64,000 nucleotides of DNA from F23-D06 sp045130275. GTDB lineage: Bacteria; Bacteroidota; Bacteroidia; Bacteroidales; WCHB1-69. Position 1 is the first letter of the stretch. Each line of letters starts with the position of its first letter. Positions 16,435-25,111 of this stretch are shown here, one piece after another. A model generated the notes under the pieces. The model did no database searches and was not told where the DNA came from. It saw only the letters and a list, made by a program, of their open reading frames with translations. The position numbers were made by a program, and so were the translations under genes. The stretch lies in assembly GCA_045130275.1 (NCBI GenBank), contig JBGUPL010000085.1, positions 62,001 to 126,000 of the forward strand. The letters run 5' to 3'.

Positions 16435-17589
16435 CACCTTGTTCTCCTCCTTTCGTTGTTCGATCAACAAGGTGGAGGCCACGAGCATCACCGGAAGGAA
16501 TTTGGCACGGTGGCGGACGGCGGTGCCTGCATTGGTGGTGCCCATCGCGAACACAAAGGTCAACCCGAACACCGTATATATCAAAAACCGTTTCAGTTGG
16601 GCTGTTTTGCCCAGCAGAGGACGGCGGAACATCAAAACGACCAACACCATATAGGCCAAGCTGTCCACGGCGAAGACAAAAGCGTCCATCACGCTGCGCC
16701 ATTCCAGCGGCAACGGCGAGAACAGGAGGTAGAACATCCTCACCGGCGAAAGCAGCAACTTCAGCGCCACTGGCAGATCCTTCATCCACAACAAATAGGA
16801 GGAACCCGCCTCGACTAATTTGACTTCGAGGTTGTTACCGTCTGCCATCGCGTTCCGGAACTTGGCCAACAGAAGGTCGGGGAACAGCAGCAGCACAAGC
16901 AATGCTGCGACGATCACCCCTGCCGTGGACAAATACTTCCTCACGCCCACCGTCTTCCACGTGCGGCAGACCAAAAACCCCAACGTGTACACGCACAGCG
17001 CACCGACACATCCTGCATGCATCAGCATGGCGGCCATAGTGGCGGCCAAACATACGAGCACCGTCCAAACTTCGCCTTTCACATACCAACGAACAAAACA
17101 GCTGACCGAGAGTGTCAAAAAAAACAGAATCCACGCCTCACGCAGCAGAACCCCTGACAGGCAGACCACCGACGGCATGAACGACAGGACGGAAACGGCT
17201 AACAGCATCGTTCGCCGCGGCACCCCGACTCTTCGCAACGTCCGACACAGCAAAAGCACGGCGCCAAACGACAACAAGACGTTCAGGTACTGAGCCATAA
17301 ATCGGCCGCTTTCTCCGAAAATCCAGTACACCGCAGCCAACACATACGTGTAGTTGGTCTTGATCGGGCCATCGGCATACAGGAAAGCCAACGTGGAACG
17401 ATGGAAATCCTCCGTGTCGGCGCCGGCAAAAGGAATCCCGAAAAATTGGAAACTGTCGGCATACAGAACAAACAGACGCAGCAGATAGGCCAATGTCAAG
17501 ATAACCGCCAACGGACGGTCATCCTTCCACCAAAGGCAGGTGATAATGAGGGCTGTGATGACAGCGACGGCAATCGTTTCAAGAATCAT
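16417..17589 (-). CDS. EpsG/Wzy-like polysaccharide polymerase
   Basis: A 390-residue membrane protein with about ten hydrophobic helices and a large loop (FAGADTEDFHRSTLAF) near residues 54-70, followed by the L-R-E-A-W motif region and C-terminal RHRAKFLPVMLV, features seen in EpsG/Wzy polymerases. These join flipped undecaprenyl-linked repeat units on the periplasmic side. Sequence is poorly conserved in this group, so the call rests on topology, length and position directly after the flippase. ATG at 17589 overlaps the flippase stop by four bases (ATGA), showing coupling. Confidence 0.7.
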   Translation of the reverse strand: MILETIAVAVITALIITCLWWKDDRPLAVILTLAYLLRLFVLYADSFQFFGIPFAGADTEDFHRSTLAFLYADGPIKTNYTYVLAAVYWIFGESGRFMAQYLNVLLSFGAVLLLCRTLRRVGVPRRTMLLAVSVLSFMPSVVCLSGVLLREAWILFFLTLSVSCFVRWYVKGEVWTVLVCLAATMAAMLMHAGCVGALCVYTLGFLVCRTWKTVGVRKYLSTAGVIVAALLVLLLFPDLLLAKFRNAMADGNNLEVKLVEAGSSYLLWMKDLPVALKLLLSPVRMFYLLFSPLPLEWRSVMDAFVFAVDSLAYMVLVVLMFRRPLLGKTAQLKRFLIYTVFGLTFVFAMGTTNAGTAVRHRAKFLPVMLVASTLLIEQRKEENKVLDCDI

Positions 17590-18848
17590 TCTCCGGTGGT
17601 TTCAGGGATTTGGCGACGACGGGCGGCGACAAAATAGGAGACGGCAAACGCTGCGTTAAGGAGAACCAAAGCCGCGGCCGCACCGTACATGCCATACAGA
17701 TACGTCAGCACCACAAACAGCACAACACCAAACAACGTAATGGCCAAGGAGATGTTACGCAAAAGCTTTTCCTGCCCGATCAGCAGCAAGTAATTCACCC
17801 CGTAGGCACTGCTTATGCCAGTAAAGAACACCGAGGCGGACAAAATCCGCAGCACCGGGATTGCCGGCAGGAATTCTTCAGAATAGAGCAGCCGGATGAG
17901 GAACGGGGCGAAGGTGAAAATAACCACTGCCAAAAACAGTGAAAACACGAAGTTGATATGGCGATACCCCGAATGTTTGTCCAAGTGGCGCGACAAAAAT
18001 GGGAAGAATGTGCGGTTCAGCACATCGATGGTGTGTTTGCCCGCGCTGTGGAGCCGACCGGCCGCGTCATAGAGTCCCGCCGCAGCAGATCCGGAAATCG
18101 TGCCCAACAGGATGTTAGGCAGGTTGTAACAGACGCTTATGCAAACTTGGTTGACGAAAAGATCCTTGCCCATTTTGAAGCTGTCCAAAATCTTGGAAAA
18201 CGAAGGTAGCCGCAACCGGCACTTGTATCTCCGCGTAATCATCAGGATGGAGTACATCGACGCCAACACAAAACCGACCAGGTTGAACAGCGGGTATAGC
18301 AGATAGTCCTCACGTTCTTTGATGAAAAGGAATATCAAGACAATATAGACCACCCTCGAGATCACGTTCACGACGGTGATGTGTTCCATCTTTTCGATGC
18401 CCTGGAAAAACCACTCCGAAACATGCATCGAGAAGAAGGAGGTGGACACGGATATGAGAATAAGCAGCCAGATTTCCCTGAATTTCGGGACGACGAGCAC
18501 GATGCCTGCCAGCAGCACAACGGCCACGATATAGAGGAAAATTCTGGCGAAGATAATGCAGGAGACGATGTCGGAGATTTTTGCCAAGTCATCGCGGTTG
18601 CGGGCGACATCGCGTGCACCGATGAAGTCGAAGCTGAACGTGACGATTGTCTGGAAAATCAGCGCAATGGAGTATGCGACGGCAATGTCCCCGAAATGCT
18701 TCACCCCGATAATGGGGGTGATGTAGGGCAGCACGATGAACGGGATGAGGTACCGCATGGCCTGCAGCACCGCCAGCGCCGAGAAGTTCTTGGTCAGCGT
18801 CTTGGCGTTCGCACTCCCAAAAGAGGATAATTTCCGTTTCAGTCCCAC
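17586..18848 (-). CDS. Wzx-type lipid-linked repeat-unit flippase
   Basis: A 420-residue protein with about twelve membrane helices and the MOP-superfamily start TLTKNFSALAVLQAMRYLIPFIVLPYIT, and the FDFIGARDVARNRDD loop near residue 75. Wzx moves undecaprenyl-PP-linked oligosaccharide from the cytoplasmic to the periplasmic face. The start is a GTG at 18848, about 47 nt after the upstream dehydrogenase. It overlaps the polymerase gene by ATGA. Confidence 0.85.
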   Translation of the reverse strand: MGLKRKLSSFGSANAKTLTKNFSALAVLQAMRYLIPFIVLPYITPIIGVKHFGDIAVAYSIALIFQTIVTFSFDFIGARDVARNRDDLAKISDIVSCIIFARIFLYIVAVVLLAGIVLVVPKFREIWLLILISVSTSFFSMHVSEWFFQGIEKMEHITVVNVISRVVYIVLIFLFIKEREDYLLYPLFNLVGFVLASMYSILMITRRYKCRLRLPSFSKILDSFKMGKDLFVNQVCISVCYNLPNILLGTISGSAAAGLYDAAGRLHSAGKHTIDVLNRTFFPFLSRHLDKHSGYRHINFVFSLFLAVVIFTFAPFLIRLLYSEEFLPAIPVLRILSASVFFTGISSAYGVNYLLLIGQEKLLRNISLAITLFGVVLFVVLTYLYGMYGAAAALVLLNAAFAVSYFVAARRRQIPETTGE

Positions 18849-18895
18849 AGTGGCACTTTGTAGTTAGTAGTTATAGCGAACCGTAAACCGTTTTC

Positions 18896-20164
18896 CTACA
18901 AGCGTCCGTCCACCATATTGCGATCCAATGTGCCCTTCACGTCGAAAATGACGTGTTCGGGTTTCAGCAGCGCCTCCACGTCCAAACCTTCGAATTTCCT
19001 GTGCGCCACGGCCGCAATCGCGGCATCGAACTTGTCTGCCGGCAATTCATTCACCACCTCTATTCCATACTCCCGCATCACAATGTCGGGTTTCGCCCAC
19101 GGGTCATACACCGTGATGTTGACGTTGTACTCCTGCAACGCCCTGTAAATGTCGATCACCTTGGAGTTGCGCACGTCAGGACAGTTCTCCTTGAAGGTGA
19201 ACCCAAGAATCAGGATATGCGAGTGCAACACCTGGATACCCTTCTTGAGCATCCGCTTCACCGTCTCGGAGGCCACATACTCGCCCATGCCGTCGTTCAT
19301 ACGGCGACCGGCGAGGATGATCTCGGGATGATAGCCGAATCGCTCTGCACACTGCGCCAAATAGTAGGGATCCACGCCGATGCAGTGTCCGCCGACCAGT
19401 CCGGGACGGAACGGCAAGAAATTCCATTTAGTGCCTGCGGCCTCCAGGACATCCAGCGTATCGATACCCATTCTGTTGAAGATTTTGGAGAGCTCGTTCA
19501 CGAAGGCGATGTTGATGTCGCGCTGGCTGTTCTCGATGACCTTCGCCGCTTCAGCCACCTTGATGGAAGAGGCGAGGTGCGTGCCCGCCGTGATCACAGA
19601 GGCATAGACCTCGTTGACATAGACCCCGATTTCGGGCGTGGAACCGGAGGTCACCTTCTTGATGTGTTCCACCGTGTGCAGTTTGTCACCCGGATTGATG
19701 CGTTCGGGCGAATATCCTGCATAGAAATCCTCGTTCAGTTTCATGCCGGAGATGCGCTCCACCACAGGAATGCACTCGTCTTCCGTCACGCCGGGATAGA
19801 CGGTGGACTCATACACCACCACATCCCCTTTGGAAATCACCTTGCCGACGGTAGTACTCGCGCCGACAAGCGGGGTGAGGTCCGGATTGTGGTCGTCGTC
19901 CACGGGTGTGGGCACCGCCACAATATAGAAGTTGCAGTCGGCAATGTCTTCCAGACGTGTGGTACACTTGAATCCGTGATTGCGGATGGCGTCCTGCAGC
20001 AAATCATCGGCCACCTCGAGGGTGGCGTCGTGACCAGCCATGAGGGCATCCACACGCGCCTGGCTCATATCGAAGCCGACAGTGGGATATTTCGTGGAGA
20101 ACAAACGCGCCAGGGGCAAGCCCACATACCCGAGGCCAATAACGCAAATTCTGGTTTCTTTCAT
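18896..20164 (-). CDS. UDP-N-acetyl-hexosamine 6-dehydrogenase (WbpO/TviB-like)
   Basis: A 422-residue protein. NAD-binding CVIGLGYVGLPLARLF at the start, VAVPTPVDDDHNPDLTPL near 90, YESTVYPGVTEDECIP near 120 and the catalytic cysteine in G-L-V-G-G-H-C-I-G-V-D-P-Y-Y-L near residue 263, then LGFTFKENCPDVRNS. These features place it with the dehydrogenases that oxidise UDP-GlcNAc or UDP-GalNAc to the uronic acid. With the WbpP/TviC-like epimerase nearby it should supply UDP-GalNAcA, as in Vi antigen and Pseudomonas B-band O antigens. The ATG at 20164 is chosen; a longer frame adds 28 residues unlike the family. Confidence 0.9.
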   Translation of the reverse strand: MKETRICVIGLGYVGLPLARLFSTKYPTVGFDMSQARVDALMAGHDATLEVADDLLQDAIRNHGFKCTTRLEDIADCNFYIVAVPTPVDDDHNPDLTPLVGASTTVGKVISKGDVVVYESTVYPGVTEDECIPVVERISGMKLNEDFYAGYSPERINPGDKLHTVEHIKKVTSGSTPEIGVYVNEVYASVITAGTHLASSIKVAEAAKVIENSQRDINIAFVNELSKIFNRMGIDTLDVLEAAGTKWNFLPFRPGLVGGHCIGVDPYYLAQCAERFGYHPEIILAGRRMNDGMGEYVASETVKRMLKKGIQVLHSHILILGFTFKENCPDVRNSKVIDIYRALQEYNVNITVYDPWAKPDIVMREYGIEVVNELPADKFDAAIAAVAHRKFEGLDVEALLKPEHVIFDVKGTLDRNMVDGRL

Positions 20165-20234
20165 ATTGCAAAATAAATATTCGAATAAAAATAATTGCGA
20201 AATATACAAAAAGAGCGAAAATGCACGAAAAATA

Positions 20235-20444
20235 TCAACTGGCAGCACTGTTTAAGATACGAATAGGGGTCACATATTCTTGATTAAAGTTAACAAGGAG
20301 GCCCAACTTATAACCTGTAATGCCAAGATAGTTTCTCACCTGTGCTTTATGTGCATTTGTAAGTTCTGAAACCGATTTAAGCTCGACAATTATTTTGTCA
20401 AAGCATACGAAATCGGCGATATAATATGCATCCAACTTCTCACC
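20235..20444 (-). pseudogene. remnant of a GxxExxY-family gene (C-terminal half)
   Basis: The minus frame encodes GEKLDAYYIADFVCFDKIIV followed by ELKSVSELTNAHKAQVRNYL, then GITGYKLGLLVNF, the second half of GxxExxY proteins (PD-(D/E)XK-like, normally about 125 residues). The N-terminal half, including the GxxExxY motif itself, is missing: the homologous stretch begins exactly where the epimerase gene ends (stop 20446-20448). No good start codon exists. Such genes are frequent passengers in Bacteroidota polysaccharide loci (from memory). Most likely a gene cut by recombination when the epimerase gene was placed here. Confidence 0.7.
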
Positions 20445-20445
20445 T

Positions 20446-21420
20446 CTACAGATTTTCGCGGTACCAGTCGATGGTTTCGGCGATGCCGCGGGCGAAGTCG
20501 TACTCGGGATCGTAGCCTAACAGCTGGCGTGCCTTGCTGATGTCGGCGTTGGAGTGCTTGATGTCGCCAGGGCGTTCGGGACCGAATGCCGGCGGGACAT
20601 TCTTTCCGAGTGCCTTCACCAACGTATCGTAAATGTCAACCAAATATTCGCGACCACCATACGCAATGTTGAAAGCCTCGCCGGAAGCTTCGTCGGGGGC
20701 GAGACAGGCCTTGAGGTTGGCCTCGATCACGTTCTCCACGTAGGTAAAGTCACGGCTCTGGCGGCCGTCGCCATGGATGACGGGTTGCTCGCCGTGGAGC
20801 AGCATCCGGATGAACTTGGGAATCACCGCCGCATACGCTCCTTCGGGATCTTGCCGTTTCCCGAAGACATTGAAGTAGCGCAAACCGATGGTTTTCAGCC
20901 CATAATGTCGGGAATATTGCTTCGCCCACTCCTCGTCGCAACGCTTGGTCACCGCATACGGACTCAGCAGGTTGCCTTCCGTGCCCTCCGCCTTCGGCAA
21001 GTGTTCCTCGTCTCCATACACAGAGCTTGAGGAGGCATAGACAAAGGTCTTGACTCCCTGCCTACGCGCCGCTTCTAACATGTTCAACGTGCCCTGGATG
21101 TTGTTCAGCGAATAGAACAGCGGCATCTCGATACTTCTCGGGACACTGCCCCATGCCGCCTCGTGCAGCACGTAGTCCACTCCCGAACATGCCGCCACAC
21201 AAGTGTCCAGATCTTTCACATCACCCTGCACGAACTCGTAGCGGGGATTTTGCAGGAAAAGGTCCACATTGGCCTGTTTGCCCGTACTGAGGTCGTCCAG
21301 ACAACGCACACGGCAGCCCAGCTCTAAAATCGCCTCGCAAAGGTTGGAGCCAATGAAACCGGCCCCGCCTGTCACCAGGAACAACGTGTTTTCAGGAAAT
21401 CTCAAATGTCTGTAAACCAT
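20446..21420 (-). CDS. UDP-GlcNAc/UDP-GlcNAcA 4-epimerase (WbpP/TviC-like SDR)
   Basis: A 324-residue extended SDR enzyme: NAD motif VTGGAGFIGSNLCEAILELG near residue 16, S-S-S-S-V-Y-G-D near 132, catalytic Y-A-V-T-K near 152, and RYFNVFGKRQDPEGAYAAVI. The WGSVPRSIEMP and GDEEHLPK stretches are typical of WbpP/TviC (group 3 epimerases for N-acetylated substrates). It interconverts UDP-GlcNAc and UDP-GalNAc or their uronic acids, feeding the dehydrogenase downstream. Six bases follow the RmlA gene. Its 3' end abuts the GxxExxY remnant. Confidence 0.9.
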   Translation of the reverse strand: MVYRHLRFPENTLFLVTGGAGFIGSNLCEAILELGCRVRCLDDLSTGKQANVDLFLQNPRYEFVQGDVKDLDTCVAACSGVDYVLHEAAWGSVPRSIEMPLFYSLNNIQGTLNMLEAARRQGVKTFVYASSSSVYGDEEHLPKAEGTEGNLLSPYAVTKRCDEEWAKQYSRHYGLKTIGLRYFNVFGKRQDPEGAYAAVIPKFIRMLLHGEQPVIHGDGRQSRDFTYVENVIEANLKACLAPDEASGEAFNIAYGGREYLVDIYDTLVKALGKNVPPAFGPERPGDIKHSNADISKARQLLGYDPEYDFARGIAETIDWYRENL

Positions 21421-21426
21421 ATCTTT

Positions 21427-22320
21427 TCATCGATTCATCGTGTCGTCACCGTCCACCAGCCGCATCAGATACTGCCCATACTGGTTCTTGATCATCGGCT
21501 TTGCCAACTCCCGCATCTTGTCGGCAGTGATCCAACCGTTACGATAGGCGATGCCTTCCAGGCAGGCGATCTTGAGTCCGGTTCGTTTCTCGATGACCTC
21601 CACAAACGTAGAAGCCTCGCTCAGGCTGTCGTGTGTGCCCGTATCCAGCCACGCGAACCCGCGCCCGAGCGTCTGCACTTTCAATTCGCCGTCGTCGAGG
21701 AATCGCTGGTTCACCGTGGTGATCTCCAACTCGCCGCGCGCCGAAGGCTTGATGTTCTTGGCCACTTCGACCACTTTGTTAGGGTAGAAATAGAGTCCCA
21801 CCACAGCATAGTTGCTCTTGGGTTCCTTCGGTTTCTCCTCGATGCTGATGCAGTTGCCCTCCTTGTCGAACTCGGCCACGCCATAACGTTCGGGATCGGC
21901 GACCCAATAGCCGAAAACGGTGGCCTTGGCTTCTTCCTCAGCCGTTCTCACAGCCTCCTTCAGCATACGGGTGAAACCGTTTCCGTAGAAAATATTGTCG
22001 CCCAACACCAAGCAGGCACAATCGTCACCAATGAAATCCTCACCAATGATGAACGCTTGCGCAAGTCCGTCGGGACTCGGCTGCTCGGCATATTCGAAAC
22101 GGACGCCATAATCGGAGCCGTCACCCAACAAGCGCCGGAACCCCGGGAGGTCATGGGGGGTGGAGATGATCAGGATGTCCCGGATCCCGGCCAACATCAG
22201 CGCAGAGATCGGGTAATAGACCATCGGTTTGTCATAAATGGGCAGCAATTGCTTGCTCACGCCCTTGGTAATGGGATACAATCTGGTGCCGGATCCGCCG
22301 GCAAGTACGATGCCTTTCAT
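21427..22320 (-). CDS. rmlA: glucose-1-phosphate thymidylyltransferase
   Basis: A 297-residue nucleotidyltransferase starting MKGIVLAGGSGTRLYPITKG with the signature G-G-x-G-T-R-L-x-P, then SKQLLPIYDKPMVYYPISAL, LVLGDNIFYGNGF, VFGYWVADPERYGVAEF, EEKPKEPKSNYAVVGLYFY and the D-T-G-T-H-D-S-L block. It makes dTDP-glucose from dTTP and glucose-1-phosphate. No rmlB, rmlC or rmlD follows in this window, so the next steps must be coded elsewhere or the product feeds another pathway. ATG at 22320. Upstream lies a (ggttaaa)n run. Confidence 0.95.
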   Translation of the reverse strand: MKGIVLAGGSGTRLYPITKGVSKQLLPIYDKPMVYYPISALMLAGIRDILIISTPHDLPGFRRLLGDGSDYGVRFEYAEQPSPDGLAQAFIIGEDFIGDDCACLVLGDNIFYGNGFTRMLKEAVRTAEEEAKATVFGYWVADPERYGVAEFDKEGNCISIEEKPKEPKSNYAVVGLYFYPNKVVEVAKNIKPSARGELEITTVNQRFLDDGELKVQTLGRGFAWLDTGTHDSLSEASTFVEVIEKRTGLKIACLEGIAYRNGWITADKMRELAKPMIKNQYGQYLMRLVDGDDTMNR

Positions 22321-22326
22321 TTTGGA

Positions 22327-22359
22327 ATGGTTAAAGGTTAAAGGTTAAAGGTTAAAGAA
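22327..22359. repeat. (ggttaaa)n tandem words
   Basis: Four consecutive ggttaaa copies on the plus strand. They are complementary in sense to the (ttaacca)n run at 22862-22940, so the plus-strand gene between them is framed by inverted word repeats. Confidence 0.85.
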
Positions 22360-22493
22360 GGGGCACTTAATCGTCTTAAAAAACAAGTAGTTAGTGAAAT
22401 TCACTCTTTTTTTCAGTTATTATCAAAAATTAGAACAATAATTTGCAATTCGAGACGTTAATATTATAATTTATAACAAAATATTTTTATATC

Positions 22494-22874
22494 ATGAACG
22501 AATATTTTTCTTTTGAAGATCTTAAAGTTTACAAAGAAGCACGCAAATTGGTTAAGGACATTTACCTGATTCAAGGCATTCTTCCCCAAACAGAAACATT
22601 CGGATTGGGAAATCAGATTCGAAGGGCGGCGATTTCAATAACGGCCAATTTAGCCGAAGGAAGCGGACGAACGTCAATCAAAGAGAAGATTCATTTTATT
22701 GAGATTTCATTTGGATCTTTGATGGAAGCTTTCTGTGAACTACAAACCGCTTCTGACCTTGGATATATTGACAACGAAAAAGTAGAAAAACTACGACCTC
22801 AATTCCGCACCGTTTCAAAACTTCTGTCCGGATTGCGAAACCACTTCCTTACAAGAACCACATCCACCCATTAA
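22494..22874 (+). CDS. four-helix-bundle protein (23S rRNA intervening-sequence type)
   Basis: A 126-residue helical protein with FEDLKVYKEARKLVKDIYLI, GLGNQIRRAAISITANLAEG and G-S-G-R, the signature of the S23/IVP four-helix-bundle family (TIGR02436-like). First found in rRNA intervening sequences, it is also common as a lone gene in Bacteroidota; its function is unknown. It lies on the opposite strand inside the polysaccharide operon, between rmlA and ugd, with no clear TAnnTTTG promoter. Its C-terminal codons (TTSTH-stop) enter the ttaacca word run. Base use is AT-richer than its neighbours. Probably a mobile passenger. Confidence 0.88.
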   Translation: MNEYFSFEDLKVYKEARKLVKDIYLIQGILPQTETFGLGNQIRRAAISITANLAEGSGRTSIKEKIHFIEISFGSLMEAFCELQTASDLGYIDNEKVEKLRPQFRTVSKLLSGLRNHFLTRTTSTH

Positions 22875-22940
22875 CCATTAACCATTAACCTTTAACCATT
22901 AACCATTAACCATTAACCATTAACCATTAACCGTTAACAG
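22862..22940. repeat. (ttaacca)n tandem words
   Basis: About ten near-perfect copies of ccattaa / ctttaa between the four-helix-bundle gene and the end of ugd. Confidence 0.9.
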
Positions 22941-24194
22941 TTAATCACGCCGGAATATGTCCCTCGTATAAACCTTCCCCGCCACGTCGTCGAGACAAGT
23001 GTCGTAACGGTTGGCGATGATGGCTTGCGACTGGCGCTTGAATGCTTCGAGGTCGTTGACGACGAGCGACCCGAAGAAGGTGCTGCCGTCGGGAAGCGTG
23101 GGCTCGTAAATGATGACTTTCGCCCCTTTGGCCTTCACTCTCTTCATCACGCCCTGAATGCTGCTCTGACGGAAATTGTCGCTGTTCGATTTCATCGTGA
23201 GACGGTAAACACCTATCACACAATCTTTTTCATCCTCGGCGCGGAAATCCCCCCGATTATAGTAATCATAATAACCGGCTTTCTTCAAGACTTGGTCGGC
23301 AATGAAATCCTTGCGCGTGCGGTTGCTCTCCACAATGGCCGTCATCATGTTCTGCGGCACATCGGCATAGTTGGCCAGCAGCTGCTTGGTGTCTTTCGGG
23401 AGACAGTAGCCACCGTACCCGAAACTCGGATTGTTGTAGTGTGTCCCGATGCGCGGATCCAAACAGACACCGTCAATAATATCCTGAGTGTCAAGTCCTT
23501 TCATCTCAGCATAGGTGTCGAGTTCATTGAAATACGAGACCCGCAACGCAAGATAAGTGTTGGCGAAGAGTTTCACCGCCTCCGCCTCGGTACTTCCCAT
23601 AAAGAGGACCGGCACGTCCTCTTTGATGGCGCCTTCCTTGATAATCTCGGCAAAGCGCCGGGCCCGCTCCTCCAGATGCGCACTCGACTTGTCATAGCCG
23701 ACGATGATGCGGGAGGGGTAAAGGTTGTCATAGAGGGCCTTGCTCTCTCTCAAGAACTCAGGAGCGAAAATGATGTCGGGCAAAGCGCCGTCCGAAAGCG
23801 CAAACTTCTCCCTGACGGCAGCGGTATAGCCCACCGGAATGGTACTTTTGATGACCATCGTGGCCGACGGGTTCACACGCAACACCTTGCGGATCACATC
23901 TTCCACTGCCGACGTGTCGAAGAAGTTTCTCGAACTGTCATAATTGGTCGGGGCTGCGATGACCACATACTCAGCAGTGCCGTAGCCCTCCTCCCAATCC
24001 ATCGTGGCCCGGAGCCGCAACGGCTTGTTCGCCAAATAGTCCTCGATGTAGTCGTCCTGAATGGGCGATTTGCGGTTGTTCACCATCTCCACGCGCTCGG
24101 GCACAATGTCCACGGCGGTGACGTTGTGATGCTGCGCCAGCAGCGTTGCGACACTCAAACCGACATAGCCGGTTCCTGCTACAGTAATATTCAT
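22941..24194 (-). CDS. ugd: UDP-glucose 6-dehydrogenase
   Basis: A 417-residue enzyme starting MNITVAGTGYVGLSVATLLA. It has VAPTNY-type AAPTNYDSSRNFFDTSAVED, IKSTIPVGYT near 118, FAPEFLRESKALYDNLYPSR near 145 and the catalytic cysteine in FGYGGYCLPKDTKQL near residue 258. It oxidises UDP-glucose twice with NAD to UDP-glucuronic acid for surface polysaccharide. ATG at 24194 begins at the NAD-binding strand; the longer open frame would add 66 residues overlapping the UpxY gene and is rejected. Second gene of the operon. Confidence 0.93.
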   Translation of the reverse strand: MNITVAGTGYVGLSVATLLAQHHNVTAVDIVPERVEMVNNRKSPIQDDYIEDYLANKPLRLRATMDWEEGYGTAEYVVIAAPTNYDSSRNFFDTSAVEDVIRKVLRVNPSATMVIKSTIPVGYTAAVREKFALSDGALPDIIFAPEFLRESKALYDNLYPSRIIVGYDKSSAHLEERARRFAEIIKEGAIKEDVPVLFMGSTEAEAVKLFANTYLALRVSYFNELDTYAEMKGLDTQDIIDGVCLDPRIGTHYNNPSFGYGGYCLPKDTKQLLANYADVPQNMMTAIVESNRTRKDFIADQVLKKAGYYDYYNRGDFRAEDEKDCVIGVYRLTMKSNSDNFRQSSIQGVMKRVKAKGAKVIIYEPTLPDGSTFFGSLVVNDLEAFKRQSQAIIANRYDTCLDDVAGKVYTRDIFRRD

Positions 24195-24261
24195 GACTTT
24201 AACTTTTGACTTTGACAATGACAGTGATAACTGTCGAAAAGAAGATGATTGCGTTGAGGTG

Positions 24262-24798
24262 TCAGATCTTCTCCAGAAATTCCGAGGGGATATAGGAAGT
24301 GGCGACGAGGGCCAAGCCTTCCACGGAGACCAACAGGCGGCGATTGCCTTTGATGCGTTTGATATAGCCGATGCAATCCTTGTAGGGACCACTGGTCACC
24401 CTGACCTTTTGCCCCATACGATAGTTGACGCTGCCCACATCGAGATACTCCAGGCGGTCGTCGTCAACAGCAGTGACCAGTTGGAAGACACGCATCTCCT
24501 CCTCATCGATGGGCGACGGGCGCCTGACGCCTTCGGAAAGATGGCTATAGAGCATCACCCGGCCTAAAAGTTGTTTCTGCCAGGACAGGACTGCATCCTC
24601 GGTGCAACGGACAAAAATAAGCGAGGAAATAGCCGGTTTGACCAGCATTTTGGCTTTTCCATCCACGAGTTTATAGCTCTTGACAACCGGGAAATAGGTT
24701 TCCAACCCTGCCGCGCGCATCTGTTCGTCCACCTCGAAAACCTTGTTATAGAACACTTTGAAGGCGTACCAGTGGTTGGGGTTATCCAAATTACTCAT
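24262..24798 (-). CDS. UpxY-family transcription antiterminator (NusG-like)
   Basis: A 178-residue NusG paralogue. The NGN domain starts HWYAFKVFYNKVFEVDEQMR and continues with YFPVVKSYKLVDGKAKMLVK and SLIFVRC; the C-terminal KOW domain contains VGQ-like MGQKVRVTSGPYKDCIGYIK and ends EFLEKI. In Bacteroides, UpxY proteins act early in their own capsule operon to let RNA polymerase read through the leader and the long operon. It is the first gene here, after a structured leader of about 220 nt. No UpxZ-like gene is present. An upstream ATG at 24822 is possible; 24798 is preferred for closeness to the NGN fold and the AAAGGT just before it. Confidence 0.88.
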   Translation of the reverse strand: MSNLDNPNHWYAFKVFYNKVFEVDEQMRAAGLETYFPVVKSYKLVDGKAKMLVKPAISSLIFVRCTEDAVLSWQKQLLGRVMLYSHLSEGVRRPSPIDEEEMRVFQLVTAVDDDRLEYLDVGSVNYRMGQKVRVTSGPYKDCIGYIKRIKGNRRLLVSVEGLALVATSYIPSEFLEKI

Positions 24799-25021
24799 AC
24801 CTTTTGTCTGATCGGAACACATCAATGAGTTGAATGATCCTGCACTACAGGCGAATCAACGGACGAAAAAAACATTCGTCCCATCAAGGCAAAACCAACT
24901 ATTCCCCTCACGGAGCACCGTGAAAGGGTTGATCGGGGACGCTGAGCTATAACAGCCTGAAATCTAAACTCTTATGAACCCAAAAGAGTATGCATAGACC
25001 CCCCTTTGCCTAACGAAATCA
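24799..25021 (-). promoter_or_regulatory. structured 5' leader of the polysaccharide operon
   Basis: Between the promoter and upxY there are about 220 untranslated bases. Three hairpins can be drawn: actctt/aagagt around 24966-24989, a perfect tcacgg-agca-ccgtga at 24908-24923, and ggacgaa/ttcgtcc at 24861-24881 with a poly-A/T loop. A long structured leader is where UpxY-type factors are known to act in Bacteroides. Which hairpin, if any, is the recognition site or terminator cannot be decided here. Confidence 0.55.
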
Positions 25022-25027
25022 ACGGTG

Positions 25028-25035
25028 CAAAAGTA
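25028..25035 (-). promoter_or_regulatory. -7 promoter element of the polysaccharide operon
   Basis: Minus strand reads TACTTTTG followed by C. No other perfect TAnnTTTG box was noticed in the gaps of this operon, so it may drive all genes to 10178. No inverted repeats for phase inversion were seen around it. Confidence 0.65.
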
Positions 25036-25111
25036 CACATTTTTTCTGAAAAAAAATGCCGAAAAACAGGCTCTTTTCAAATGAAGCCGAATAAAGGAAA
25101 CGATTGACGTG

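Noticed and set aside
24195..24392. N-terminal extension of UDP-glucose dehydrogenase
   Set aside because: It overlaps the UpxY coding region and is Ser/Pro-rich without family similarity.
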